Positions 9,296-18,121 of a DNA stretch of 64,000 nt are shown here, in pieces. A model generated the notes under the pieces. It ran no database searches, was not told where the DNA came from, and saw nothing but the letters and a program-made list of their open reading frames with translations. The translations under genes and the position numbers were made by a program. How positions within the stretch are numbered: the first letter of the stretch is position 1; the number at the start of each line of letters is the position of its first letter. This DNA is from Diabrotica undecimpunctata (taxonomy: Eukaryota; Arthropoda; Insecta; Coleoptera; Chrysomelidae): the NCBI RefSeq assembly GCF_040954645.1, contig NC_092813.1, forward strand, positions 14,486,136 through 14,550,135, given 5' to 3'.

Positions 9296-12200
9296 ATGCA
9301 TATAAAACAAGTGATTAAACAGTCTGATGATTTGATGCACATTATTAAAAAGCTTAGTAAAATAATTTTCGATAAATTCACTGAAAGAGATCGTAAAGTT
9401 TGGACAAGACGGTTAAATAGTCAAATGTTTAGATGTAGTAAAGTAATTAAAAACAGTAAACTATCCGTAGGAACAGTTAGAAAATTGCAAACTTACATAG
9501 GACATTTTAAGCATTTTAGGCAAATTATTTTAAATTTCAATAATAAGTACTTTGGGTTGGGGCTTAATTCAAAATTACGCAATTTTAACCCAAGAGTTAA
9601 ATGGGAAAATGTCATTTCGTGTTTTGCTAGTCGAATTAAAACTGGAGTTATAGTTAATTTAGTGCATAAGGACTTAACACAGTTCCTAAATGATTGTTAT
9701 ATTATTTTTAGTAGAAAAATTAAAATTATTTTAAAAACAAATAGAATTCTTAAAGTCAATACTACATTTTGCGGCGAATTCATTAAAAAATCAAGTGATA
9801 CCGAAAGTTTAGATTTAAAATATTTTAACACTAAAAATGCTATTATAGACACATCGACCGATTTACATCTTTGGTTTAGTGAAAATGTTAGGGATAAAAT
9901 TTTTACAAAGCTGTCTGAATTTGCAGAAAAAGATTCGGGTGCTGCTCTGTCTAAAGTAATCTCATTAGAAGTTAATATTAATAAAGTAGAAATAGGAAAT
10001 GGTTCATCGTTCATTGACTTGCCAATAGAGATTCAGAAAAAACGAGCGTGCATTAATGTGCATAACGTTGATCAGGCATGCTTTTATTGGTCAATAGTTA
10101 GCGCTCTGTATCCTGTTAACAAAAATGCTGGACGAGTTTCGAAATATCCATATTATTCTACTGTTTTGCAAACGGATAAATTAGAAAGCCCAATGCAATT
10201 AAACCAAATTTCAAAATTCGAAAAATTAAACGCCATATCAGTTAATGTTTTTGTCTTAGAATTAAATGTAGTTAAGGACAAACAATTTTACGAAGTAGTA
10301 CCTGCCAGACTGACACCGCAAAAGATGGAAAAGCATGTTAATTTGCTGCTAGTACAAGATAAATATTTTCCAAAATTAAACGATTACGATGTTCTTCCAG
10401 AAGATGACGATCAGACTGAAATACGCCTTCATTATTGTTGGATTAAAGATTTGGGAAAATTAGTAAAATCGCAATTAAACAAAGACACACGTAAAAAATA
10501 TATATGTGATAGATGTTTGAACTATTTTAGCAGTGAAAGCAAACTAGCAGAGCACGAAGAAATGTGTTCAGATGTGAATAAATGCAGAATGACTGTTCCC
10601 AAATATGATCATGTGGCTTTTCGCAATTTTACATACAAACAAACAACTCCGTTTATAGTTTATGCTGATTTTGAATGCCAATTACATAATTTTACAGATT
10701 CCAATGTCACAGTGAGTAAAACAGCAAAATATCAGAAACATGTACCTTTTAGTGCAGGTTATTATTTGAAATGTGCTTACGATGATAGTTTATCTTATTT
10801 TAATAGCTATAGAGGTGAAAATTGCATGGAGTGGTTCGCAAAAGAAATGGCCGAAATTTCCACATTTGTAAATTCCAAAATAAAGACAATTGTACCTATG
10901 GTCGAAAAGCCCAACACAAATATGGCAACTTTGTGCCATATTTGTGGCAAACGCTTTTTGGCTACAGATACAATTGTTGTAGATCACGATCATTTTACGG
11001 GACAAGTACGAGGATTTGCGCACCAAGCATGTAATTTGAACTTTAAAAAATTGTTTGTCGTCCCAATCGTATTTCATAATTTTAGTGGCTACGACTCGCA
11101 TTTTATGATTATAGATCTTTGCAAGCATGGGCACTTGAGCTTACTTCCCATTAATAAAGAAAAATATATTTCATTTACATTACAATCTGACGAACATCAA
11201 ATTAAATTACGATTTATTGATTCACTTAGATTTATGGGAGCTTCACTCGATGAATTGGCATCTCTTTTAGATATATCAGAAAAGAAGATTTTAAAACGAG
11301 AATTTAGTCAATTAGATAATGATACATTTAATTTGTTAACTTGTAAAGGAGTATTTTGTTACGATTATATTGATAGTTTGGAAAAATTGGATGAAACTTC
11401 TTTACCCACAATTAACCATTTTTATAATAAGTTAAATAATGAATACATTAGTGAAGAGAAGTATGCTCATGCGCAAAATGTTTGGCAGAAATTTAATTGT
11501 AAAAATTTGGGGGAATACAGCGATTTGTATTTAAAAACAGATATTCTGCTGTTGGCTGATGTGTTTGAGCAGTTTCGACAAAAATGTCGAGACACATATA
11601 AATTAGATCCAGCATGGTATTATACTATGCCAGGATACACTTGGGATTGTATGCTCAAATATACACAATGTAAATTAGAATTGCTAAAAGATGTGGATAT
11701 GATCTTGTTTATGGAAAAAGCCATAAGAGGTGGGATATCTGTTTGTAGCAACAGATATTCGGAGGCCAACAACAAATACATTTCGTCGTATGATCCCACA
11801 CGGCCCTCTAAGTACATCCTCTATTTAGATGTAAACAATCTGTATGGCTGGGCCATGAGTGAAGCTTTACCAATAGGAGGATTCAAGTGGATCGAAGACG
11901 TAACCAAATTTGGTGTTGGTAATCTTCCCGAAGGCCATATAGATATTATGTCAATACAGGATGATGCAAAGGAGGGCTATTTTTTCCAAGTTGACTTGGA
12001 GTATCCACGCGAATTACACGACAAACATAAAGATTTTCCATTTGCTGCCGAACACCGCATTCCGCCCGGTTCAAAATTACCAAAGTTAATACCAACCTTA
12101 TATCCCAAAACAAAATATATTATGCATTATAGAAATCTTAAACAGGCATTAGCCAACGGGTTAATTTTAACAAAGATACATAAAGTTTTAAAATTTAATC

Positions 12201-13159
12201 AATCTGCGTGGCTGCGACCGTACATTAACTTGAATACTCAACTTAGAGCTAAAGCAACAAGTAGCTTCGAGAAAAATCTTTACAAGCTAATGAATAATGC
12301 GGTGTTCGGAAAGACTTTACAGAATCAAAGACGTCATCGTATTGTAAAATTATGTAAAAAGTGGCATGGAAGGTACGGAGCCAAAAATTTGATTGCGAGT
12401 AGTCGATTTCACAGTCGTACGATCTTTAGCGAAAATTTGGTAGCTATCGAACTTAAGAAATCAGAAGTATGCTTTAATAAACCCCTGTATATAGGCGCAG
12501 CAATCCTCGATATATCCAAATTATGTATGTATGATTTTCACTACAACTTTATGCTTCCAACGATGGGAGAGAAAAACTGTTCATTGCTGTACATGGATAC
12601 AGATAGCTTTATTTATGAATTGCAATGTTCAGATGCATATAGAGAGGTTTTAAAGGCGCATCCAAGTAAATTCGATACCTCAGACTATGCTGAAAACAAC
12701 CCATACGAAATAGAAAGGTTAAATAAAAAAATCCCCGGATTAATGAAGGATGAGGCAAATGAGAAAATAATTACACATTTTATTGGATTACGATCAAAAA
12801 TGTACACATTTAAACTGCAAATAACTGACGAGGAGAGGGAAAAAGAGAGACAGCGTCTAGAAAGAAAACAACTAAACAAAGAGAGAATTGAATGTGACAT
12901 AGGAAATTTGGGAATAACGAAAAAAGCAAAAGGAGTGAAATATAACGTCGTTCGAAATAAAATTACGTACGAAGACTATGAAAAATGTCTTAAAGAATTC
13001 AAAATTCAAACCGCGAGCCAAAGATGTATTCGGTCGTACCAACACTCAGTATTCAGCATCGAGCAATCCAAAACGGCTCTAAGTCCTTATGACGATAAGA
13101 GGTACTTAATACCAAAATCATTTAATACGCTTCCGTGGGGACATTATCTTGTTGAATAA
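9296..13159 (+). CDS. polB: Polinton protein-primed DNA polymerase B
   Basis: At 1287 residues it is intact and of usual size for Polinton PolB. Order: a family-specific N-terminal region (ACINVHNVDQACFYWSI near 258), a CxxC...H zinc-finger-like motif (YICDRCLNYF, about 401-423), ExoI YADFECQ (about 455), an inserted HNH/endonuclease-VII-like module with CHICG...VVDHDHFTG...CN (about 547-580), ExoII FHNFSGYDSHFM (about 591), ExoIII YSDLYLKTDILLLAD (about 741), PolA YLDVNNLYGWAM (about 842), PolB KLMNNAVFGKT (about 997) and PolC YMDTDSF (about 1099). All catalytic aspartates are visible. It should copy the linear element from a protein primer with proofreading. The whole gene lies between a donor at 9256 and an acceptor at 13178. 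Confidence 0.95.
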   Translation: MHIKQVIKQSDDLMHIIKKLSKIIFDKFTERDRKVWTRRLNSQMFRCSKVIKNSKLSVGTVRKLQTYIGHFKHFRQIILNFNNKYFGLGLNSKLRNFNPRVKWENVISCFASRIKTGVIVNLVHKDLTQFLNDCYIIFSRKIKIILKTNRILKVNTTFCGEFIKKSSDTESLDLKYFNTKNAIIDTSTDLHLWFSENVRDKIFTKLSEFAEKDSGAALSKVISLEVNINKVEIGNGSSFIDLPIEIQKKRACINVHNVDQACFYWSIVSALYPVNKNAGRVSKYPYYSTVLQTDKLESPMQLNQISKFEKLNAISVNVFVLELNVVKDKQFYEVVPARLTPQKMEKHVNLLLVQDKYFPKLNDYDVLPEDDDQTEIRLHYCWIKDLGKLVKSQLNKDTRKKYICDRCLNYFSSESKLAEHEEMCSDVNKCRMTVPKYDHVAFRNFTYKQTTPFIVYADFECQLHNFTDSNVTVSKTAKYQKHVPFSAGYYLKCAYDDSLSYFNSYRGENCMEWFAKEMAEISTFVNSKIKTIVPMVEKPNTNMATLCHICGKRFLATDTIVVDHDHFTGQVRGFAHQACNLNFKKLFVVPIVFHNFSGYDSHFMIIDLCKHGHLSLLPINKEKYISFTLQSDEHQIKLRFIDSLRFMGASLDELASLLDISEKKILKREFSQLDNDTFNLLTCKGVFCYDYIDSLEKLDETSLPTINHFYNKLNNEYISEEKYAHAQNVWQKFNCKNLGEYSDLYLKTDILLLADVFEQFRQKCRDTYKLDPAWYYTMPGYTWDCMLKYTQCKLELLKDVDMILFMEKAIRGGISVCSNRYSEANNKYISSYDPTRPSKYILYLDVNNLYGWAMSEALPIGGFKWIEDVTKFGVGNLPEGHIDIMSIQDDAKEGYFFQVDLEYPRELHDKHKDFPFAAEHRIPPGSKLPKLIPTLYPKTKYIMHYRNLKQALANGLILTKIHKVLKFNQSAWLRPYINLNTQLRAKATSSFEKNLYKLMNNAVFGKTLQNQRRHRIVKLCKKWHGRYGAKNLIASSRFHSRTIFSENLVAIELKKSEVCFNKPLYIGAAILDISKLCMYDFHYNFMLPTMGEKNCSLLYMDTDSFIYELQCSDAYREVLKAHPSKFDTSDYAENNPYEIERLNKKIPGLMKDEANEKIITHFIGLRSKMYTFKLQITDEEREKERQRLERKQLNKERIECDIGNLGITKKAKGVKYNVVRNKITYEDYEKCLKEFKIQTASQRCIRSYQHSVFSIEQSKTALSPYDDKRYLIPKSFNTLPWGHYLVE

Positions 13160-13483
13160 CATGTATTTGTTGTTGCAGAAAAACAGATAATTGGTGTCAA
13201 AATTCGTTTGATCATGTCTTGTTTGATACTACCTGGACCGTTCAATGTACATGCTCTTTGCATACATAATTATCTTCTTTTAGTATATGGCTACTCATAA
13301 GAACAAAAAGAGAAAAGGTCACTTATCGCAAAGTTTTTGTAAATTGTAGTTTTGTAAATATAAAAAATAGTATTAATTTTATAATGTAAGTTTTAATAAT
13401 AATAAATTTGTGTAATCTTACATTTTTTGGTTTTATTTATGTTAGATTACAAATAAAAGACAACATTTTTATATTAATATTAT
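13160..13483. other. 3' region of the replication block; splice acceptor and poly(A) signals
   Basis: TTGTTGTTGCAG ending at 13178 is a strong acceptor-like sequence 19 bases after the polymerase stop. A second, CTTCTTTTAG, lies at about 13273-13282. AATAATAAATTTG at about 13396 could serve rightward polyadenylation, and ATTATTTATT near 13478 could serve the converging leftward block. No gene longer than about 30 codons is seen. Confidence 0.4.
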
Positions 13484-14251
13484 TTATTCAGTTAAATCAT
13501 TTACAACTTTAATTTTATAATAATATACAAATTCCTTTAAAGCTAAACTTAACAAAGTGTTTGGACAAATATTGCAATATGCTGCGAAGGCTTCAACTGG
13601 TCCATGTAAAGAGTCTATAGCACCAAAATTGTTCTTGATGAAAGTTGAAATGTTTATATAGTATTCGTGAAATTGTAAACTCTTTAACAGCACCACTCTA
13701 TGCGACATCATGCTCTGGTCTGCTTCTATAATTTGGTTGACGTCATCTTCCCACAAATAAAATGCGGCTCCAAATTTCTCGATTGTTAGCAACTTTACAT
13801 TTTCCATCACCAATTGTCTTAGTTTGCAAAAATCACCACACATAAATTCGATGGGATCATACTCATCCGCATAAGTCGGTAGATCTGCTTGGAAAAAATC
13901 ACTCATTTTTTCTTTAAACCACTCAATTATGGCTTCCCACTCGAATGTGCTTAAACTGATTCTTTTAAAATTACCATGTTTACACAGAATGATGGATGGT
14001 GAAAAATCTCGAGCTGGAGATAGACCAATTTTTATATGGAGAGAGCTCATTGGATATGTAGTTTCCAATAAACAATATACTTCATTTGTGGCTGCTGCTT
14101 CAAATTTTGCCAATACTCGATCTAATTCGGCGCCAGGACTAGGTGGTTGACCATCTTCATCGTAGTCAAATTCTATACTAAATTCACTGCTATCATCATC
14201 GAAATTAACAGGCTGACTGTCATAACCACTATCTTGAGAGCTCATCATCAT
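13484..14251 (-). CDS. Unknown Polinton protein with acidic N-terminus (255 aa)
   Basis: The N-terminal ~40 residues are acidic and Ser-rich (SSQDSGYDSQPVNFDDDSSEF). They are followed by a globular region with beta-strand-like text, SSLHIKIGLSPARD and ILCKHGNFKRISLSTFEWEAI. The last pattern, basic-aromatic then ISLSTFEWEAI, recalls PC4-like ssDNA-binding folds, but that is a weak resemblance. The C-terminal half is predicted helical. It is the last gene of the leftward block, 154 bp after the integrase. It may be a transcriptional or replication accessory protein; function unassigned. Confidence 0.65.
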   Translation of the reverse strand: MMMSSQDSGYDSQPVNFDDDSSEFSIEFDYDEDGQPPSPGAELDRVLAKFEAAATNEVYCLLETTYPMSSLHIKIGLSPARDFSPSIILCKHGNFKRISLSTFEWEAIIEWFKEKMSDFFQADLPTYADEYDPIEFMCGDFCKLRQLVMENVKLLTIEKFGAAFYLWEDDVNQIIEADQSMMSHRVVLLKSLQFHEYYINISTFIKNNFGAIDSLHGPVEAFAAYCNICPNTLLSLALKEFVYYYKIKVVNDLTE

Positions 14252-14405
14252 CTTCTTGTTTCGAATACCGTTGACGAAATGGGTGTAAACTGAACATCGT
14301 AGTTTGTCTTAAATTTATACTTTTGTCATTCCCCACTCCTTGTGGTTAATTGTAAGCCTTTTTTAGAAAAGTGTATGTCTACGCGGCGAATCGAAATATA
14401 GATCC

Positions 14406-15332
14406 TCAAACTATATTCGATTTATTTATCCAGCTGTTGTGTTTGCTATCCATTCCTAACCATTTCACATACATCTTATTGCCTTTTCGTCTGAGTACTT
14501 TTTCGACCAGGTATATGTCAGGGCTTGATGTTTTCTGCAATTCTTCTTCGTAAAAAGCGCCACTAATCGGCGCACCTTGCATGTCTTCGAGCAAATACGT
14601 TATAGGATTTGTTATCTTAACTTGTACAATTTTAAATAATTCAGTAGTCCAATTGGGCGTGTATGCCTTTTCGAAGAAATGTTTTGCCTTTGATACCCGT
14701 ACAATGTCGCCAACTTTAAACTTTCGTGGACCGGCAATCTTTAAATGAGTATAACTTTTGTTTAAAATGGCTTTTTCGTTGGATTTGTTAACCTGAGACG
14801 GTTTGTATCCTATTTTACTGTGTTTTGTGTTGTTGTATTCCTCGGTGATTATGGGTAGAGCATCTAACCATTTGTACGATCCATGTAAACTGAAATACTT
14901 GTACAACTTTGCTTTCAACGTTCTAATAACTCTTTCGCAAATAGCAGCTTTTTTGATCGTGTAGGTGCTGTAATGATTAATTTCATGGTTTTTCATTAAA
15001 TTTTGAAATTTTCTGTTGTAAAATTCGGTTCCCTGATCAGATTGTAAGTTTTTTGGGACTCGTCGAGTATGAGCGAGAATATCCGAAAATGCCCGAGTAA
15101 TTTCCTCACCAGTCTTCGTTTTTAGAGGACGTGTCCACACACATTTTGAAAAACAATCAATTACAACTAGTATTAGTTTGTAATTTTTATTTTGATGTGC
15201 ATAAGGACGCATTTCAGCCAAATCCATTTGCCACAAGTCATCGATTCCTTTGATTATTGTTCGACGACGAGGATAGTTTTTTCGTGCTGGTTTATGCAAT
15301 TCGTTCACCACCTCTTTCTTTTCTTTAGACAT
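14406..15332 (-). CDS. Retroviral-type integrase with C-terminal chromodomain
   Basis: The 308-residue protein carries the rve core: WQMDLAEM (D37), LQSDQGTEF (D99) and AICERVIRTLKAK (E133), with 33 residues between the last two. The SH3-like C-terminal region (FKVGDIVRVSKAKHFFEK) is followed by a chromodomain at about 270-305 (IYLVEKVLRRKGNKMYVKWLG...SW). It would join the linear element's ends to target DNA with a 6-bp stagger, matching the observed duplication, and the chromodomain could direct it to methylated histone tails (inference). Its ATG shares a base with the upstream gene's TAA (TAATG), an unusual coupling for a eukaryotic element. Confidence 0.93.
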   Translation of the reverse strand: MSKEKKEVVNELHKPARKNYPRRRTIIKGIDDLWQMDLAEMRPYAHQNKNYKLILVVIDCFSKCVWTRPLKTKTGEEITRAFSDILAHTRRVPKNLQSDQGTEFYNRKFQNLMKNHEINHYSTYTIKKAAICERVIRTLKAKLYKYFSLHGSYKWLDALPIITEEYNNTKHSKIGYKPSQVNKSNEKAILNKSYTHLKIAGPRKFKVGDIVRVSKAKHFFEKAYTPNWTTELFKIVQVKITNPITYLLEDMQGAPISGAFYEEELQKTSSPDIYLVEKVLRRKGNKMYVKWLGMDSKHNSWINKSNIV

Positions 15333-16281
15333 TATTTTTTCATCACACCTTCCACTACCTTAAGACGTTTGTCTATATCCCATGAATGAACGCTATCTAC
15401 TATGCTTTTTAATGATTGTTCCACTTGTTTTATCCTCTGTTCCAGCTTTATATCGTACATCGTATGCTTTGCAACTGTTTCTGCAGCCGATTTTAGATTG
15501 TTCTCCATATCCTTTTTCAGTGTATTCAAATCATCTTGGATTATTTTTTTCAACATATTTATACTGTTCTTCGCATCATTTTTTAGTGTATTCTGACCAT
15601 CTTTGATTATTTTTTGTAACTTTTGCTCAAGAGAATCCTCTATATCCTTTTTCGTATTCAAATCATCTTGGATTATTTTTTTTTCAACATATTTATACTG
15701 TTGTCCGTATCACTTTTTAGTGTATTCAGACCATCTTTGATTATTTTTTGTACCTTTTGCTCGAGAGCAGATTTTAGATTGTTCTCCGTATCCTTCTTCA
15801 GTGTATTCAAATCATTTTGGATTAGTTTGTTCAACATATTTATATTGTTCTCCGTATCCTTTTTTAGAGTATTCAAATCATTTTTCATTATTTCCTGCCA
15901 CTTTTGTTCGAGAAGGGGAAGTGCGGTGTTATGTATATCATCCAGTTCTTTTCCTAAATCACGTATATCATCTGCAAATAATTTTGTAGCAGTGTCTAGA
16001 GATTCCTCCATTTCCCTTTTAAATGTATTCAGGTCATCTTTGATTCTGGTCTCACACTCGAGAAGTGGAAGTGTGGTTTTACGCAACTCATTGATTTGTT
16101 TATCAACGTATTTTTTCGTTGCAGCATCGTCATTGTCTGATGGATCCTTGACATTGCAAATTTTCACATTTTCGGCATTAATATTTCCGTCAGACGTATG
16201 TGGAAATGTAACTCGTGCCACCTTTTGGGCATTACTACTACTACTGTTACGAGAGTGATGACCGAATTTGTCGACACTCAT
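15332..16281 (-). pseudogene. Fiber-like coiled-coil protein, split by an A9-run frame break
   Basis: The first frame (16281-15673, 202 residues) starts with the ATG at 16281. It contains NVKDPSDNDDAATKKYVDKQ, a motif recurrent in phage and viral fibers (DAATKKYVD). A long heptad-rich region of near-repeats follows (NDLNTLKKDTENN, EQKVQKIIKDGLNTLK). It ends at a run of nine A (minus strand) near 15680. The equivalent site in the next repeat has seven A. The remaining repeats continue in the -1 frame to 15332 (...SIVDSVHSWDIDKRLKVVEG). The role is probably a trimeric virion fiber or spike. The break could be a homopolymer indel, an assembly error or natural slippage; the second part has no ATG at its start. 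Confidence 0.75.
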
Positions 16282-16307
16282 AGTGGAAATGATACTGACA
16301 TTCCCAG

Positions 16308-17339
16308 TTACTCTATTATATTAGCTTCTTTTAGTTCATTGATGATTGCTACGATTTCGTTGTCGAGAGATGTGTTGCCGGCGTCTTTCGAAGCCACCAA
16401 TAGTTTAAGACGTTCAACTAACTCATTTGGATCATCCCAATAAATATACTCCATGGGAGCAGTGTTGTATGTTAAACGAGAGTCATCCAATCCCGTTCCT
16501 TTGGCCGTAGATAAGGATGATCGTGTTGTTGTTTTCGTTCTGTGTTCGAGTTCTTTTTTGGATCGAGTTGCATGCTTTTTCATTGCTGCATCAGATGGTT
16601 TGAATAGAGGTTTAATAATAGAATGGTATTTTTCTCCACTAGAACCTTTAAGACGTCCTAAAGTATCCAGATGAATCTCTGTGTTTTTCAACAGTGTTTT
16701 ATACTTTTGTAAATCCTCATCATTATACTGTTCAGAGTTGGCATAAAATAAAAGTTGATATAGACCTGGCGTACCACCTAACCTACGTTCTTCTAAATCA
16801 CGTTCTCGAATTATTATTATGTCTCCATTGCGTTTGTCAAAGTTTATTCGACGTTTTCCCATTATCCAGCCACTAATAGAATCGTAAAATGGTCCATAGT
16901 TTTTATCAATTTTATCGTCTTTTATTAAATATTCTTTTATGTACTTGTGACTTATTGAAGGATATTGATCAATATATTCGTCTGTGGCATCCATCGGAAT
17001 CTCGATTGGTTCTTGAATAATGTTTTCATTAGGTACCGCTAGATCAGGTGCATCAAGAAATACATCATCATCATCACTATTCTCCTCCTCCTCCTCTTCC
17101 TTTTTCACTTCTTCTTCTTTTTTAACTTGTTCAAACTTGTTAGTGATAGTATGATGTAACGTTTTTGATGATTGTGCAATATCTTTGAGAGGTTTCGAGA
17201 GTGGTTTAAACAGTTTATTTAGGGACTCATCTTGTTCTGTTCGACCTAATTTTAATGCCAAATATTTTTTGCGAATTGATCTAGCCAATTCGGCGACTTT
17301 CTTCTTGCGAAGCGCAATGGCAACCGTATCATCTGACAT
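16308..17339 (-). CDS. DUF8207-like Polinton protein (343 aa)
   Basis: The start ATG at 17339 is clear. A basic N-terminus (RKKKVAELARSIRKKYLAL) is followed by an acidic Glu/Asp tract (about 75-95). The recognisable core is NYGPFYDSISGWIMGKRRINFDKRNGDIII...GTPGLYQLLFYANSEQYNDEDLQKYKTLL, which I associate with DUF8207 proteins widespread in arthropod Polintons. A basic linker and a short C-terminal helix end the protein. It lies 26 bp before the fiber gene and 24 bp after the ATPase stop, in a tight leftward cluster. Function is unknown; a virion or genome-packaging partner is plausible from context. Confidence 0.75.
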   Translation of the reverse strand: MSDDTVAIALRKKKVAELARSIRKKYLALKLGRTEQDESLNKLFKPLSKPLKDIAQSSKTLHHTITNKFEQVKKEEEVKKEEEEEENSDDDDVFLDAPDLAVPNENIIQEPIEIPMDATDEYIDQYPSISHKYIKEYLIKDDKIDKNYGPFYDSISGWIMGKRRINFDKRNGDIIIIRERDLEERRLGGTPGLYQLLFYANSEQYNDEDLQKYKTLLKNTEIHLDTLGRLKGSSGEKYHSIIKPLFKPSDAAMKKHATRSKKELEHRTKTTTRSSLSTAKGTGLDDSRLTYNTAPMEYIYWDDPNELVERLKLLVASKDAGNTSLDNEIVAIINELKEANIIE

Positions 17340-17363
17340 TGTGTTGACAACTAAACAATTATC

Positions 17364-18049
17364 TTACAATTTTATATATTTATCAAATCCTTTGCGATAT
17401 CGGCCATTATTGAGAGCAAAATCTTTTATAATTACCAGAGTACCATACCTATCACACCAACATTCAGAACAAATTTTTTTAAATTCATCAAATGACATGT
17501 CTGGTGATACATGCTCATCAAATACATGCTTTAAATTTATCTCATCTTGCTTGAATAGTACAATCATGTTACAGTTGTCTCTAATTAACTGCTTCGGTAT
17601 TTTTGAATATGTTTGGCATAAATAAGCGGCATCGATATCTTTATGCCTACCCATGGAATAATACTCGCGAATCTTTTGCTGACCATCGCATGCAACATCG
17701 TCAAATAAAAACACAGAGTGAGGTTTAGCTTCGCTGGGACTAATAATTTCTTCGTTGTCTTTAAATGGGTAATATCCTACATCTTTAACTTGCGCTATTA
17801 CATCTTGCAGTAGTTGGTATTTCGGTTGAAAGAGGGATTTTGAATAAACATAGACATTTTTAAACTTGACGCCATTCGGATTGAATAGAAGAGATAGCAT
17901 AACATTCGTTTTGCCGCACCCACTTGGACCGCAAATAATCGCTCTGAATGAATTCGGTAGCAATTTCGGTAGCGTTTACTGTTGGTTGTTTTTTGGACAA
18001 TGTCCAAATTATCAATTGGTAGCGTCTGCTCTTGCTGAACGACCTTCAT
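17364..18049 (-). pseudogene. FtsK/HerA (A32-like) genome-packaging ATPase, N-terminal frame break
   Basis: The main frame (17963-17364) carries Walker A GPSGCGKT and Walker B SVFLFDDV about 70 residues later, plus AYLCQTYSKIPKQLIRDN (sensor/arginine-finger-like region), as in Polinton packaging ATPases. It begins with TTG, not ATG. A probable N-terminal exon-like frame with ATG at 18049 (MKVVQQEQTLPIDNLD) runs in the other frame up to about 17965. The break coincides with an imperfect tandem duplication, AATTCGGTAGC (17951-17961) and AATTTCGGTAGC (17962-17973). It would pump the genome into capsids; this copy is probably interrupted. Confidence 0.85.
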
Positions 18050-18121
18050 CATGTGGCAAGTGTAGTACATAAGTACGGTAATATATATTATAGATGTCAC
18101 CACTTGCATGACATCAGTCCA
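18050..18121. promoter_or_regulatory. Divergent intergenic region between ATPase and PLA2 genes
   Basis: Only 72 bp separate the leftward ATPase start (18049) and the rightward PLA2 start (18122), so any promoters for the two late-type blocks must overlap. TATATATTATAG at about 18081 is a possible TATA-like element. Confidence 0.35.

Noticed and set aside
13215..13350. Tiny frames (20-28 codons) after the splice acceptor at 13178
   Set aside because: Too short and without recognisable features; mentioned only as possible 3' exon sequence.
15382..16258. Plus-strand frames of 74, 64 and 211 residues opposite the fiber-like gene
   Set aside because: Phe/Ser/Leu-rich mirror translations of the Lys/Asn/Asp-rich coiled-coil repeats on the other strand.
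17798..18109. A separate 103-residue gene overlapping the packaging ATPase start
   Set aside because: Only the part from 18049 to about 17965 has plausible ATPase N-terminal character; the remainder is an out-of-phase shadow of the Walker A region.
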